Origin: Cryptomeria japonica | Lineage: Eukaryota; Streptophyta; Pinopsida; Cupressales; Cupressaceae | DNA: 64,000 bases | Direction: 5' to 3' | Assembly (NCBI RefSeq): GCF_030272615.1 | Contig: NC_081412.1 | Coordinates: forward strand, 137,954,747 to 138,018,746 | Part shown: positions 11,275 to 22,588 of the stretch, one piece after another | Numbering within the stretch: the stretch's first letter is position 1 | How the letters are laid out: every line of letters starts with the position of its first letter | Translations under genes and position numbers: made by a program | Notes under the pieces: generated by a model | Told to the model about the DNA's origin: nothing | The model's database searches: none | The model's input: the letters and a program-made list of their open reading frames with translations, nothing else

Positions 11275-12006
11275 TGCATGGAACTATTGGCGAGGGTTTG
11301 CATTAAACAGCTATTATTCATATGTTTCAATGGCCAATAGCATTGCCCTAATTTTTCGTTGCTATAGCTTAATTCAATGCTTGTTACTGAAATGTAATCG
11401 GACTTTAATGGTTCGTGTAAAGAATGAGTCTTGGCAGGCTCTCGTTGGAGCATGTAGAGGCATTCCAAACTACGATGCAAGAGAAGGCATATATTTCAAA
11501 GCGCTATCTGCAAATTTGCAGACTTTGGCATTTGTAAAATTTTTTTTTAATTGTTTTTCATTTAATAAGCAATATTTGCAGGCGCACACATCTGGCCTCA
11601 TCGAGTGTAGGAAATTCAAGGTGGCAGTCTACAAAATGGGCTTTGGTTTTAGGGTGTAGAGTTGTGCGTTGTTTCAAGGCAAGAGACACGTAAAAAATCT
11701 ACTATAGGTGGAGGAACAAAGTTTGCTGACAGATGGCTATTAGAGTTTCCATTTTGCACATGCACGCCAGAGGACCCGTTGCTACACAGGTGGGCAATAA
11801 CAATGTAAAAAATATTAATAAAGGCATCATATGGTATTCTTCCTAACATCCAACAGTTGTAGAGGACGACGTGGCCTTCTTTTACCTTCAAAGTCTACAA
11901 TGAAATCTATTATGTTCTGGTAGACGTTTGTTGTTCTTTCTTTAACCCTTGTCTTTTATAGAACCCCGTTGAGCAAAATGTATGTAAAATGTATGTGTGC
12001 ATTATT
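11275..12006. other. Segment bracketed by an identical 14-bp word
   Basis: TTAGTTCCTGCCCC occurs at 11261-11274 and again at 12007-12020. The left copy sits at the edge of ADH exon remnant A. This fits an insertion of about 730 bp with a target-site duplication, but I see no A-rich tail or terminal repeat to name the insert. A 144-codon plus-strand ORF (11225-11659) overlaps it and is not recognised. Confidence 0.4.
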
Positions 12007-12020
12007 TTAGTTCCTGCCCC

Positions 12021-12104
12021 CATCGATTTCATTGTTGAATTTTTTAATAAGGGTTTCTGCAAGCATCGATTTCATTGTTGAATTTTTTAATAAGGGTTCT
12101 CGTT
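12021..12104. repeat. 43-bp tandem duplication
   Basis: Two almost identical copies start catcgatttcattgttgaa and run to aataagggtt, 43 bases apart (starts 12021 and 12064). Confidence 0.85.
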
Positions 12105-12488
12105 TTTGGCTTTAGGGTTTCAGATTTGGTATATTCATCTCATAAATGTTTTGAAAGATTCTGATAGTGATCAAATTTCATTTTCAATGTTTGTGCTGGG
12201 AGACATTTCCTTCCCTTCCATAAAATACCAAATTTATGATCTAAGGAAGTCGTCGCCTACCACAAACTTCGTGAAAGAAATGAGATCTTTGTCGAATCCT
12301 TCAAACATGTTTGTCGGGATGAATAGGAGGGCATTAGATTGTTCTTAGCTAAATTAAGATTTTCTTAGTCATGGGCACTTTTGTAATGATCATGGAAGAG
12401 AATGTATTCCTTTCGCCTCATCACTGTCTTCAATTTTTGACAGTTCAGTGGGAATGAGACTAGCCACGCCCATAATTCTGGACCTCTG

Positions 12489-12735
12489 CACAGTCTAACA
12501 CACCCAACTCACCCAATTGCATTTATTTCTCCCTCAACATGTTCACATGCAAGAAAATGAGCTGCATATTTCTGCACATTTATAAATGTATTTATTTCTC
12601 CCTCAACATGTTCACATGCAATAAGATGAGTTGCACAGTCTAACACACCCAACTCACCCAATTGCATTTATTTCTCCCTCAACATGTTCACATGCAATAA
12701 GATGAGCTACATATTTCTGCACATTTATAAATTCC
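12489..12735. repeat. 145-bp tandem duplication, second copy partial
   Basis: The block beginning cacagtctaacacaccc recurs at 12634, giving a 145-base period. Within the first unit the sub-block tttatttctccctcaacatg is itself repeated, so three copies of that sub-block are present. There is no coding content. Confidence 0.85.
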
Positions 12736-13257
12736 GCACTTAGTTTCCAAATGCCATGAGCAGAAGATTTTGTAGATTTTTTAACACAACCCTGCCACTT
12801 CTTTTGTTCATCCATGGATTCTGCTTAAACTCGCCAGTAAGGAAGCTTTATTGCATAAAATTATAGGGTCTGCATAGGTGAAGCTCATCATTATTAATGA
12901 TTAAAGTAATACATACAAAGGATTTTGCATTGAGGGAAGCTTGAAGGCTAGGATCTCTTTGGCCAAGTCATTTGCCTTCTAATTTGAATACATTGCTCTA
13001 TGCTCCTTGATACCAGTCAATAATTCTGGAGTCGTCTTATCAATTTCATCACCATGCCCGAAGGCTCCACAATAACCTTTTCCCAAGTATACACGTATGG
13101 AGATTGGCAATAAAAATTTCACCATCATACTGAATAACAATAGAAAAGCATTGCAACTATCAGCCAGGACATCTGCGTACTCTGAGACTATTCAAGAGGC
13201 AATGAGAGAGAACAAAGATAATAAACAGTAATGTTATTATAAATATAATTATAATTC
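12736..13257. other. Intergenic, nothing recognised
   Basis: AT-rich DNA with no conserved ORF, LTR or RNA gene that I can see. Confidence 0.4.
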
Positions 13258-14000
13258 TGGCCCTCCCCAGGGATGTGGTTCTTATGGTTGGGGATAGGCC
13301 ATGGGCTCAACCACTGGATTATGAGGGCCTCCCCTTTCGTTTTCGAAGGTGCTTCTCAACGGGCCACTTAGCTTCAAATTGCTCTCTCTGGCTGCAGAGG
13401 TGCTGCTACTTGGTGGAAGGACACTACTGAAGCTCACTTGACAATTAATGCTTCTGACTCTGTCTCGGTTGAATCCTCTCGAGATGAGGTGCCCCTTATT
13501 GCTGATGATGCCTTTGCTGAGGTTGCTACTATTGTAGACTCTTCTGTCCCCTTGGCTCCTACATCTGTTTCTCATGATCCTTAGCTTCGCTCTTCTCTTG
13601 GCAAATTGGTTCTTCTTAAGCAACAGTCTGATGTTGTTCTGCAGCAACAATCTGCTGGTGTTCTGCTGCAGCAGTCTGGCAGTGACTCTGGAGGGTCTCC
13701 CTCGCCTGATTTGTCTTTGAATATTCCTAATGATAGTGTTGCGTGGACGACTGTTTGTCGTAGGCGGAAGGGAAAATCTACCCCCCTTCCGCAGCCCCCC
13801 CTTTGTTAAGTTGTGGATTCTCCCCACTCTTGAGTTGGGTTGGGTTGTTGTTGGTTTGACAGGTGAGTTTGTTTGGCTTGTCTAACTTTGTTTGTTTGGG
13901 GTTTACACCCCTGCTTGGTCTATTCAATTCTGATAGCCTATTGGCTTTGTAAAGGGTCAGCGCCCTAGTTAACGCTGCTTTATTTATCAAAAACATTTAC
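13258..14000 (+). mobile_element. LINE fragment: ORF1 tail joined to a 3' end
   Basis: A 5'-truncated copy begins inside ORF1 near 13258. After the ORF1 stop at 13807-13809 only about 190 bases follow: a G/T-rich UTR, a box reading gggtcagcgccctagttaac, and ttatttatcaaaaac. That resembles the 3' end of plant L1-like LINEs. The whole ORF2 (endonuclease and RT) that should lie between is missing, so this copy is internally deleted or belongs to a non-autonomous derivative. Confidence 0.55.
13266..13809 (+). pseudogene. LINE ORF1 (DUF4283/zinc-knuckle type) remnant
   Basis: The plus strand reads PWAQPLDYEGLPFRFRRC and then FSTGHLASNC, the CCHC knuckle that follows the DUF4283 domain in plant LINE ORF1 proteins. 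These proteins bind RNA and the target. The first knuckle cysteine is replaced by Phe (FRFRRC where FRCRRC is usual). A frameshift follows, then GAATWWKDTTEAH in the next frame, a TAG near 13582, a Gln/Ser-rich stretch, and a C-terminus VAWTTVCRRRKGK that ends normally at 13809. The reversed frame (13282-13827, minus) is a shadow. Confidence 0.65.
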
Positions 14001-14499
14001 ATTTACCCTTGATGTAAATGTTGGAAGAATTTAATTCTTATTGTTGATTCTTGTCATGTTTGAAAAATTTAATTTTACTTCAAACATAAACATCATGGAT
14101 GTTTTGAAAAACATAAGCTAATAATTAACTATGTTACAGATGACAATAAACAATACCAAAAAAACTCACATATCCATTAGAATCGAGTGCAACCGAGTGT
14201 TCATCTCCCGCCGATACACAAATCACATGAATGTTTTTCCTTTTGAATGCTTGCACAACCCATGATTCAGAACTATTGAATGCTTGAATGTTTTTCCTTT
14301 TGAAGACTCAAAAGGGTATTCAAAACTATTGATAAAATTTTCCCGAAATGCCTGGTTTGCTCTCTGTTTTTCTGGGTTTTGAATATGCGCTAAGATAGAG
14401 ATTGGATGCGGTAACAAATGTTCTATATGTGCCACAGAAAGTTCTCTATGCACTAAGCTGCCCATCTTACATGCTAACTCGGATTGTTTAAAACTGTCT

Positions 14500-14760
14500 T
14501 GGTTGAAAAGTGTTATGCGCTATTATGTTCCTGAAAAGTGCTAGTTTTTGAGCTGAAAGTGCTAAGATATGCCTCTTACGTGCTAAGTTGATGTTAAAAT
14601 GCGCTAAGTTGGTATTGCCAAGCGCCACTGAAAGTTTACTTAGTCTAAAACTGATTATGCGCTAATGTGAAGGTTGAGAGTGCTATATCTTGGTTTAGAT
14701 GCGCTACAGAATGGTTGATACGCACTAGGAAGTTGCTCCTATGTGCTAAGCTGCCCTGAT
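14500..14760. repeat. Interspersed TGCGCTA motif cluster 1
   Basis: The word (a)tgcgcta, with variants such as gtgctaag and gcgccact, recurs roughly every 20-35 bases with unrelated spacers. Confidence 0.7.
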
Positions 14761-15599
14761 TTCTTTGTTTCTTCTGGTTTTAGAATTTTTAACACTTGTG
14801 TTTTTGATGGATTATTTTTTTAAAAATAAATTGCAAACACGACACACAAAAGAGAACAAATTTTGCCTATGCTAGACAAATAGTGCATGTTCTATGAAGA
14901 TGTGTTCAAATCCCCAATGTTTTCACAAGTTTAGATAACAAGTAAGACAAATCGAATAGACTCTTTATTCAAGGGTCATCAACAATATCATAGCCCACTA
15001 GTCTCGATACTTTGTCAGCTCAAACAGTTGTGTCACCCCCTAGGGGGCACCCATTTTTTTGCCTTTTGCCAGAAATTAACTCAAAGTGAATTGCTTCACA
15101 ATTGAGTAGTTATCTTGAGAGATATATGGTGAGTGATCTTGGGGGCGGATTCTACCCCACCCTTGCACTATGATATTGAAGATGTTTGGATATTGACTCG
15201 GCTCAAAGTTTCTAGTGCTAAGGTTTTTAATCAGGCTTCCGTTCAATCTTCAGTGATAAACTCCCTCGGGAGGCTTCCCAACCTTTAGAACAAAGGCTTT
15301 ACGTATCTTAAAGATACAAGGGGAAGGCTAATCGTTGAGCAAAACCGTTGAAGGGGACTTTTGTCAGCCTTCACTTTTGATTATAGTGGGTTGGAACACT
15401 TGGCGATAAAACCGTTTCCCACTTAGGTCGTTCCCCTCTCACCGACCATTAATGGTGCTCTAAGAGCAACTCAGGAGGGCAAGCCTGCTAAAGGATCTAA
15501 TTGCTTGAAATGAAGAAAGCATGAAAGAGTGGTTTGGCTTTTTGGTCACCTAGTTAAGGGGAGAGCATATATCTTCCACTTTCAAGACAAGGCACACAA

Positions 15600-16115
15600 G
15601 TGTTCTTTTTAACCCTTCAAAGCAATGATTTGCTAACTTCTACTTGGAGATGTTGCTCCAAAAAGTATGGTGTTCTTTTTAACCTTTCATAGCAATGATT
15701 TTCTAGTTAAGAAAATGAAATCCTGGTCAACAAAAGAAATCATAATGTTTGGTCAACAAAAGGAAAATCGTGAACAACTCCTTTGCTTTGCACAAAATAA
15801 TAAGTGAGGTTCTTTTACCTTTGCAATAAATAAAAATGAATCCTCTTAGGCACCAAAGGAAGGTGAAGTTCTTTTTACCTTTGCTAACTAAAAAGTAAAT
15901 TTGTTGTTCTTTTTAAACCCAAACGAGGTGTTTTCCTAACTTGCAAGAATGAAATTTTTTGCTTTGTTGTTCTTTTTACCCATGCAATAAGGAAAAGATA
16001 AAGTTTTATTTTAAACACCAAAAGAAAGCATGAAGTTCATTTTAAGTATCCCAAAGAAATCATGAGGTTCATTTTAAGCTTTTCAAAAAAAAAAGAAGGT
16101 GAGTTCTTTTTACTA
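15600..16115. repeat. Degenerate gttctttttaacc phrase repeats
   Basis: About ten variants of g(a/t)(a/g)gttctttttac/aacc recur with A-rich spacers. They behave like a decayed minisatellite in the leader of the LTR element. No coding content. Confidence 0.6.
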
Positions 16116-16279
16116 ACTTTGAAAGAGAGAAAAAGAAAAACTTAAACTAACTCCTGTTGCTCCTGCACAAAAAGGTTAGAACCTGCACAAAATCAGTTAG
16201 CAAAAATAATCAAATCCTGAGGGTGGGCTTCACAAGCCTAAAATTTTCCTTCTTCGGTCACAGTTCTGCCTTTTCCTCT

Positions 16280-16555
16280 TTCAGAGCTATGCGCTAGACT
16301 GCTGCACAAATGCGCTACATAAAAGTGCAGATGCGCTACAAAATGACTTCTATGCGCTAAGCTGGTTACCGAATGGGCTACTTTATTTTTCGAATGCGCT
16401 ATGATGATACAGAATAAAGTCAGAATATTAGGCGCTAATATAAAGTCTAAATGCGCTAGAGAAGAGGTCCAATGCGCTAACCAGTATACCAAAAGCGCCA
16501 ACTAAAGGTTTCTACATGCTAAAGAAAGGTCTCAATGCACTAAAACAACCTTTTT
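16280..16555. repeat. Interspersed TGCGCTA motif cluster 2
   Basis: About twelve copies of (a)tgcgcta occur with a spacing near 22-26 bases, in the same orientation as cluster 1. The minus-strand ORF at 16238-16501 reads this as repeated LAH/VAH residues. I treat it as repeat translation rather than a gene, because the spacers share nothing. Confidence 0.75.
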
Positions 16556-16599
16556 GCGTGCTTGCAATATTGCTCTTGCATAAAAAATGATGTGATTAA

Positions 16600-16625
16600 T
16601 GGGGTCGAGCCCCACAGTGGGCACC
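16600..16625 (-). other. Primer-binding site of the minus-strand LTR element
   Basis: Read on the minus strand from 16625 the sequence is TGGTGCCCACTGTGGGGCTC followed by GACCCC. This resembles the TGGCGCCCACNGTGGGG sites of many plant Ty3/gypsy elements, with one change (C to T) near the start. It lies five bases inside the LTR edge at 16631. Confidence 0.6.
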
Positions 16626-16630
16626 AGAAA

Positions 16631-18098
16631 TGTGTGTGAGAAATGTGAGTGACAAAAGCATAAATGTTGAGTTCCAAAGTGTCCACACACCAATGGGACT
16701 CTTGGTGCAAGTTATGGGAGCTATAATGAATAGCTCAACTTCCCAAGGGGTGTTCCATTGTTCTCTATCTCACAGGATCCCTCAAGTCAATGCCTTTTCT
16801 CTTAGATCACTGATCAAAGTGACTTAGGAATGACAACTCCAAGAATGAGTGATGTTTGATTAATTTAGCATGAATGCAATCCTAGATATGTATGATATTG
16901 AATCTATGATGATTTAAACTAGCATAAAAGATGATGATAAGATAAAGGATTAGTGAATTTATCCTAGCATGATATACTAGTCTAGCATGGATGTGCTATG
17001 ATATTTAAAATTACTTCTAAAATGCTATTCAGATGATTTTATCAAAGAGAGGTTAAATGCTTAATAAAATGACTATAGATTAAACGCATGAAAATTGAAT
17101 ATATCAAAATGAGACAATGAGAGCTGTATTTATAGGGAAAATAGGGCAATGGATGGTTAAGATTGGATAATCTTAATAAGGGCCAAGATTGAAAGTTATC
17201 AATCCATGTTTACAATTCTCACCAGTGAAATGGTGACAATTGTCAACAAGAGGTTGCTTGAGAGGAGATGAAAGAAGCATTAAATTCTTGAGAAGACCTG
17301 ATGGTTATCTTAGGAGGTAAGGGTTAATGTTAGGTTAGGGTCATCCATTGGATAAAGCTTTTACCCAAAGGATAAACTCTTGTGCAAGGGTTAAAGGGAT
17401 AACCAAGGTTAAAGCCATGAATGCTTGATGAAACCCATGGGTTAGATGGGGTTTGGCTTAGAGAGAAAGTCTCTAATCATGGAAGAAGGTTGAGTTAACT
17501 ATTAATGGTTATGTAAGAGCCTTTAATGGTTTGGAAGACTTTGAGGGTTAACTTGTTGAGGACATAAAGCCTTTAATGGTTATTGAAGACTTTAAGGGTT
17601 TGATAAGTGACTTCCCTTTGCTTAGAGATGTGACAATATTTAGGAGATGGATTAGGCTAAAATAGAATTGATTAGAAGAATCTAGAAGGGGCTTTAGGGA
17701 GGCAAGTGGGAAATGTAGGATTTTGCAAGTGGATGGAGGGGAATTTTAATTAAAATAAATTACTTTATTTTAATAAAAAAGGATGCAACTTGCATAAATA
17801 CAAGTGGGGGATTTAAATAAAAAAATTAGATTTATTTACCTGCAAGGATCAATTTAATTAAATGTAATTTTAATTAAAAAGGGAGAAAGGGGAATTGATT
17901 AAATAAAGTGATTTATTTAATTAAAGGCTAGAAAAGGCTTAGGTGAACTTAATTAAATAAATTGAGTAATTCATTTAATTAAATAGATGAATGTGAATAA
18001 TTTAATTAAATAGAAGAACGAGGTTAAAATGAATATTAAATATTCACTTATGAAAGTGGTTAGATTTATATGTTTACAAGTATATTTACTCTCCTACA
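16631..18098 (-). repeat. 5' LTR (1.47 kb) of the minus-strand element
   Basis: In the minus sense the LTR opens TGTAGGAGAG at 18098 and closes CACACA at 16631, beside the PBS. The first ~350 bases are rich in aattaaat words. The region holds no gene. The partner 3' LTR was not found, so the outer edge rests on the TG start and the change of composition at 18099. Confidence 0.55.
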
Positions 18099-18173
18099 AG
18101 CTACCAAGAAAGATCAGGAGGAGAGAATTCAAAAATTAAGTAGAAAAGAAGCTCTAGATCCAACCACCCCAAG

Positions 18174-19770
18174 ATGGAATCTATGTATGACATAATGCAT
18201 CAAACATTATTAATGTTTGTAGCTATGAATCCTAATGTCACTAAGACTGAAGGACAAATGCATCCAAATGATTATACAATTAATGCAATAGGCCTTAACC
18301 TCAACCAATCTAGCCCTTGGGATGAAGTAGAGCTAATTGAGGGGGCACAAAAAACTGCGACAACTAATTTTTTGAAGGTTTGCCGACAAGCAAACAAAAG
18401 GGAGAATGACCTAAAGAATATTAAGGCTAAAGTTGACCAAAACAAAGTTGAGATCATAGGTAAGGATCTTGAAATCGCTCAATTTAATAAAGAGTTGTAG
18501 GACAAGGCTTTGAAAGTAGTTCTTCAATCCAAGAAAAAATAAAAGGCCAAGCTACAAAAGGAGTTGTAGAATGCCCAAGCTTTAATGGATAGAAGCAAGA
18601 AGGAAAAGGAGAGTTCAAAATTAATATTACATGCCAAAGAACAAGAATTGGCCTAGTTGTAAAAGAGATTTTAGATTAAATGAGCATACAACAACAACTA
18701 CAAGAAGATATATAAATCCTACAAGGGAAATTGCAAAATGAGTTACATGATGCAAAGGCTAAAAATCATGGAAGGAGAAAGGAGAGGAAAGTAGCTAAGA
18801 CAAAGCTACAAGAAAGAATACAAAAGACAACATAAATGTAACAAGAAATGCAAACTCAAAAAGAGAACTCTCAAATGGAACTAGCTACAGTTCAAACTCA
18901 ATTGGATATTGAGAAAAATGCAAAGGAGACAACTGAGTCCAGTTTGCAAGGAAAAGACCAAGAATTGGTACAAGCAAAGCAGGATCTCTCTAATGTTAAG
19001 GATATGCTAAAAAAACTCTAAAAAAACTCTAGCAAGAATACAAAAATAAAGATCAACAGATCCAACAATTGCAAAGTGCATTATCTAGCTCCACATAATA
19101 AATAAACATTCTTCGCATTCTCCAACAACTAAAATTTCACATTAGGAGAGAATAAAAGACATAGGTACTCCCTTACAACCAATACTCAAATTCATTATGG
19201 ATTTCCAAAAACTGAGTGCAAAAGTTAGCACTGTCATAGACTAGGTCCTTGCATCCATTGTTCCAAAGGTTGCAAATTCTGAGTTGTTAGCTCAGAAATT
19301 ATTCATTGCAATAGAAAATGCCTTAGTAGTGGTAGGAATAAGCAATAAAAGACAAGCCATTGAGAGAGAAAATAAATTTATCAAAGTATAATAAAATGAC
19401 TCTCAAGAACAAAGAATGCCTCAATAACTTGGACTTAGCAGTAAAATAGATGAAAGAAAACATTGAGTAGGTATTCCAATTAGGACTTCCTTCCCCTTTC
19501 CTCCCTAATAAATTAGTTTTGGCAACAAACTAGAGACTTCAAATGGATTTGTACCTCCATAGGTACAAATGTCAAGTCTATGCATCATGAAATGAAAAGT
19601 GGAGGACATTTTATTTTATTGGGCACCTAAAGCCCGTAAGAGCCATGGGTCAACAGGGAACATGTCGGAGAAGATTAAAAGATTAGAGAAACTTATAAGG
19701 TGTGTCATCCGTCTGTTTTAGAGATGGAATCACCATAGAAGAAAGAAGATGATGTCATGTGGATAATCTG
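18174..19770 (+). pseudogene. Decayed coiled-coil ORF, retroelement-like
   Basis: An open stretch begins at 18174 (MESMYDIMHQTLLM) and runs 108 codons to a TAG at 18498. Beyond it, fragments in two frames keep the same Lys/Glu/Gln-rich heptad character (for example ETTESSLQGKDQELVQAKQD) to about 19020. They are followed by GTPLQPILKFIMDFQKLSAK and AIENALVVVGISNKRQAIER near 19160-19370. Many stops fall where Gln would be expected (ttg tag gac; gcc tag ttg taa). It is like the coiled-coil regions of elements 1 and 4, but direct homology is not clear. No zinc knuckle or enzyme domain is seen. Confidence 0.4.
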
Positions 19771-20905
19771 TAGAGTACGATAGATGGCACCTTTGCCGTT
19801 TGTTGAGATGCTGAAATAAGTATTAAAATGCAACGACCGCCATGAGTATTTTATAAAAGACGAGTGGATAGCATAATCTTTTCTGTTAAACGGAAAATGC
19901 TCTATAAAATTTGGAAATCGCTTTGTATTAGGGGTTCATCACTTTCATGGTGGAATACTTAGAAAGAGTATTGTCATTATTTCTATAATTATGAGAGCTT
20001 GGCATATTGTTTTATAAAATAGAGTCAGATGCATAATATTGTGCACGGTTTTCCTTTATAGTGTGTTTCATTTCTATTTAATGAATGAAGTGCTTGCTCT
20101 GTGTCTAGTCAAATATTGATTATGTATTCTTTTTCATCTTTTCCAATTTCTAGTATTTTGGATCATGTTTGATACTCTTTCAAATTTTTGTAGAAATTAG
20201 TTAAACTGAGATTGTATTATTTTATGTGATGAGAAAAAAATAATAAAATATTGGTGGACCACCTTAGTTTACCTTATTTTATGTTTTAATTTCTCTTTCC
20301 CTTTTCCCTCAAGCAAAGAGAAAAGGGGTTGAGTGTGACGATGATGAGCAAAGAAAAGAAATTGAGAAAGCCTCGTAGAGGAACAACTAATGTTCCAACC
20401 AAGATTCCAATAAGGTTTCTTTAGATGGGGATGAAACAATCAACAATTAGGGACTCAATCTTTCAAGGATAAATTAAGTAACAAGAAACATAGGCAAAGT
20501 TGTTGTCACTCCAATTGAAGAAGAAAAATTATGGGAAGAGGAGTTGCTAAGGGATCTAGAGTAACTTACTCCCATAATAGTTGAAGACAATAAAGTGTGA
20601 TATATCACCCTTTGAAATGGGTTTGTAGCTATTTGGTATTGGAAGAAAAATAGACAAGGATAATCTAACTCCAAAACCACCTATCCATCTAGAAGAACAA
20701 AGTGAAAACCCAAGAAATTGAATTTAAAGAAGGAAAAATTGAACTAGAGTAAAGGGAAAATAATCAAAATTAAACATAAATTATAGTTTGGATGAGAAAG
20801 GTGAAAGGGGAGAGAATTTAACAAGGTAAATTTGGAAATTTAAGGAAATGCAAAATGTCAAATGGAATTGAGATCGAGAAAGGGAATCACCCTTCTTGAG
20901 GTACC
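19771..20905. other. Unassigned; possible remnant upstream of LINE ORF2
   Basis: No recognised protein. A short Glu/Lys-rich frame near 20505-20560 (EEEKLWEEELLRDLE) lies upstream of the LINE endonuclease start and could be ORF1 debris, but this is weak. Confidence 0.3.
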
Positions 20906-21127
20906 ATGGGGCTCATAATATGGAATGTTAGGGGCGTTAATGACCCTAACAAGAGGCACATGGTCAAGTGCCAAATTAACCAACAAAAAGTAGACATTAG
21001 TCTTCTTCAAGGAGCCAAATTAAATAAAATTAAAGAAAAAAATCTTCATATCCAAATGGAATCAATGGGAGGGAATCTTTTAGGCTATGCAAGAAAGCTT
21101 GGGTATGGATCAAAGGGCGAGATTTAG
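20906..21127 (+). pseudogene. LINE ORF2 endonuclease N-terminus, truncated
   Basis: The ORF begins MGLIIWNVRGVNDPNKRH and continues MVKCQINQQKVDISLLQGAKL. This matches the start of the AP-type endonuclease in plant L1-like ORF2 (SWNVRGLN...LLQETKL), which nicks target DNA. The catalytic glutamate of the LLQE(T)K motif is Gly here (LLQGAKL), which should abolish activity. Homology fades after about residue 55 and a TAG closes the frame at 21127. No RT follows. Confidence 0.7.
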
Positions 21128-21472
21128 AAGTGTTGTGGCAAAAATGCAATTTGCATGTCATTTTTTTTTAGTTATGACATTTCTTTTGCTTTAGGGTGTG
21201 ATATTTAGAAGCTCTTGATTTAGTGAGAAGCTAGATATCTATGATTTTTTTTTGGTTAGACTAATAGAAAACATCATGTGATGGCAATTCTATATAGTAA
21301 TTTTAAAATATTTGAAGAGGATTTTTCTCCCACTTGATTTTTATCCTTTTCTTTGTTTAGAGAGATCTCTTTTTGTATATGGGTACCTAATCAAGCCTTA
21401 TTGTTGGGATTCATTCTAGTGGTTCATGCATTTAGAGGTTTTTTACTTCTCCAAAAGTTTCACTTAAGGGGG
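21128..21472. other. Possible 3' interior of a small copia-type element
   Basis: T-rich DNA without a gene. It ends in cttaaggggg directly before an LTR start, so its last part is probably the 3' noncoding end of an LTR element. Confidence 0.35.
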
Positions 21473-21765
21473 TGTTAGAGCATATTAAACTTTAGTTATG
21501 CTTTTTTGCTTAAGTTTACTTAGTTGTGCTTCTAGTTTAGCTAGAGTTGATATTTTTTAAGCTCCTCATGCTTTCACTTTAGTTCACCTAAATTTAGCTT
21601 AGGGAATTTTTGTGCTCTCTATAAAAGAGCATCATTATGCATTATAATTTAATTATGTAACCTTTGTTTTTTAGGAATATGGCATATTTTTCTTGCTACT
21701 CTCATTTGTGGAAGGTGTTATAGTTTGTTGTTTGATCTTGCAGGCTTGTGTTGCAAAATTCAACA
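21473..21765 (+). repeat. Small (293-bp) copia-type 3' LTR
   Basis: It opens TGTTAGAG right after the purine run aaggggg (21466-21472) and closes TTCAACA. A TATA box (CTATAAAAG) lies at about 21620. No PBS follows, which fits a 3' LTR. The upstream partner is absent, so this is a truncated element. Confidence 0.6.
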
Positions 21766-22583
21766 ATTGTTCTCACATGAATATATATGATAGAAATTAA
21801 TAGCCAAATGGTATATATACATCTAGATGGGAATCAAACATAGAAAAATATGTGCACAATATACAATAAAACTATAATAAATTATTAATGATAAATAGTA
21901 TAGACAGTAACATCACTTTTTTTATAAGATCCTTAGGGTAGTGGGTATATACTAGCATATGCTCTAAAATATGATTGATTTATTTTAAACTAAATGAAAT
22001 AACCCTATATAGTCTTACGAGTTAGTTAATTTATCCATTTAATTTCTTATTATTTATCACATTACTACATCTGAATTTATAATTAACACTAATTGTGGTA
22101 TATAGCATGTTAACTATGGGTTTTTCTTAGCTTTGATTTTCCTCTTGAGATCTAATCTTGATAAAATCACATGATGAGAATGCATCTTAGTAAGGTTTTA
22201 CTTCTAGTTGCATTTCTTGATTGCAAATATTTTTTGAGCTTCAAAAATGGACTAAGAAAGTGTGTGTGTTGGGTGTTGAGGTAGGGAACATGAAGGGAAA
22301 GGGGAATATTTAAAAAAGATCCATTTTTAAAGATAATATGCATCTACATAGGTATGCATGGTTCTTTTCAACTCTTATCTCACAAGAGTTTTAATATTTT
22401 GTATCATAATATCTTTTAACTTTTCATTGGGAGAAATATTTGGAAAAACAACAAGAAGGTGAATATTAGATCAATGTACTTTCTTCTCCCAAATAAAGGT
22501 GAATCACTAAGCTGTGTTCCACCAAGCATTCAACCATTGTTAATAAAATAATAATTTACCATATTTTTTAATTAGAAGTTTTC
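21766..22583. other. AT-rich intergenic, nothing recognised
   Basis: No conserved ORF or repeat boundary seen. Confidence 0.4.
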
Positions 22584-22588
22584 CAATT

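Larger units (their letters stand above)
14001..16600 (-). mobile_element. Noncoding leader of a minus-strand LTR element
   Basis: Downstream (minus sense) of the PBS at 16625-16600 lies about 2.4 kb with no gag or pol. It carries clustered TGCGCTA words at both ends and a middle zone with repeated gttctttttaacc phrases. The boundary on the left is uncertain; the LINE fragment ends near 14000. The lack of any ORF suggests a LARD-like (large, coding-deficient) element, or an element truncated on the left. No partner LTR was found in the window. Confidence 0.45.

Noticed and set aside
13282-13827. 181-codon Arg/Ser/Asn-rich minus-strand ORF
   Set aside because: Antisense shadow of the LINE ORF1 fragment, which has a recognisable knuckle on the plus strand.
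16238-16501. Minus-strand ORF with repeated LAH/VAH residues
   Set aside because: Produced by the spaced TGCGCTA word; spacers have no protein conservation.
14500-16555. CRISPR-like array (spaced short repeats)
   Set aside because: The repeated word is only 7-8 bases, spacing is irregular, and the setting is a plant LTR element.
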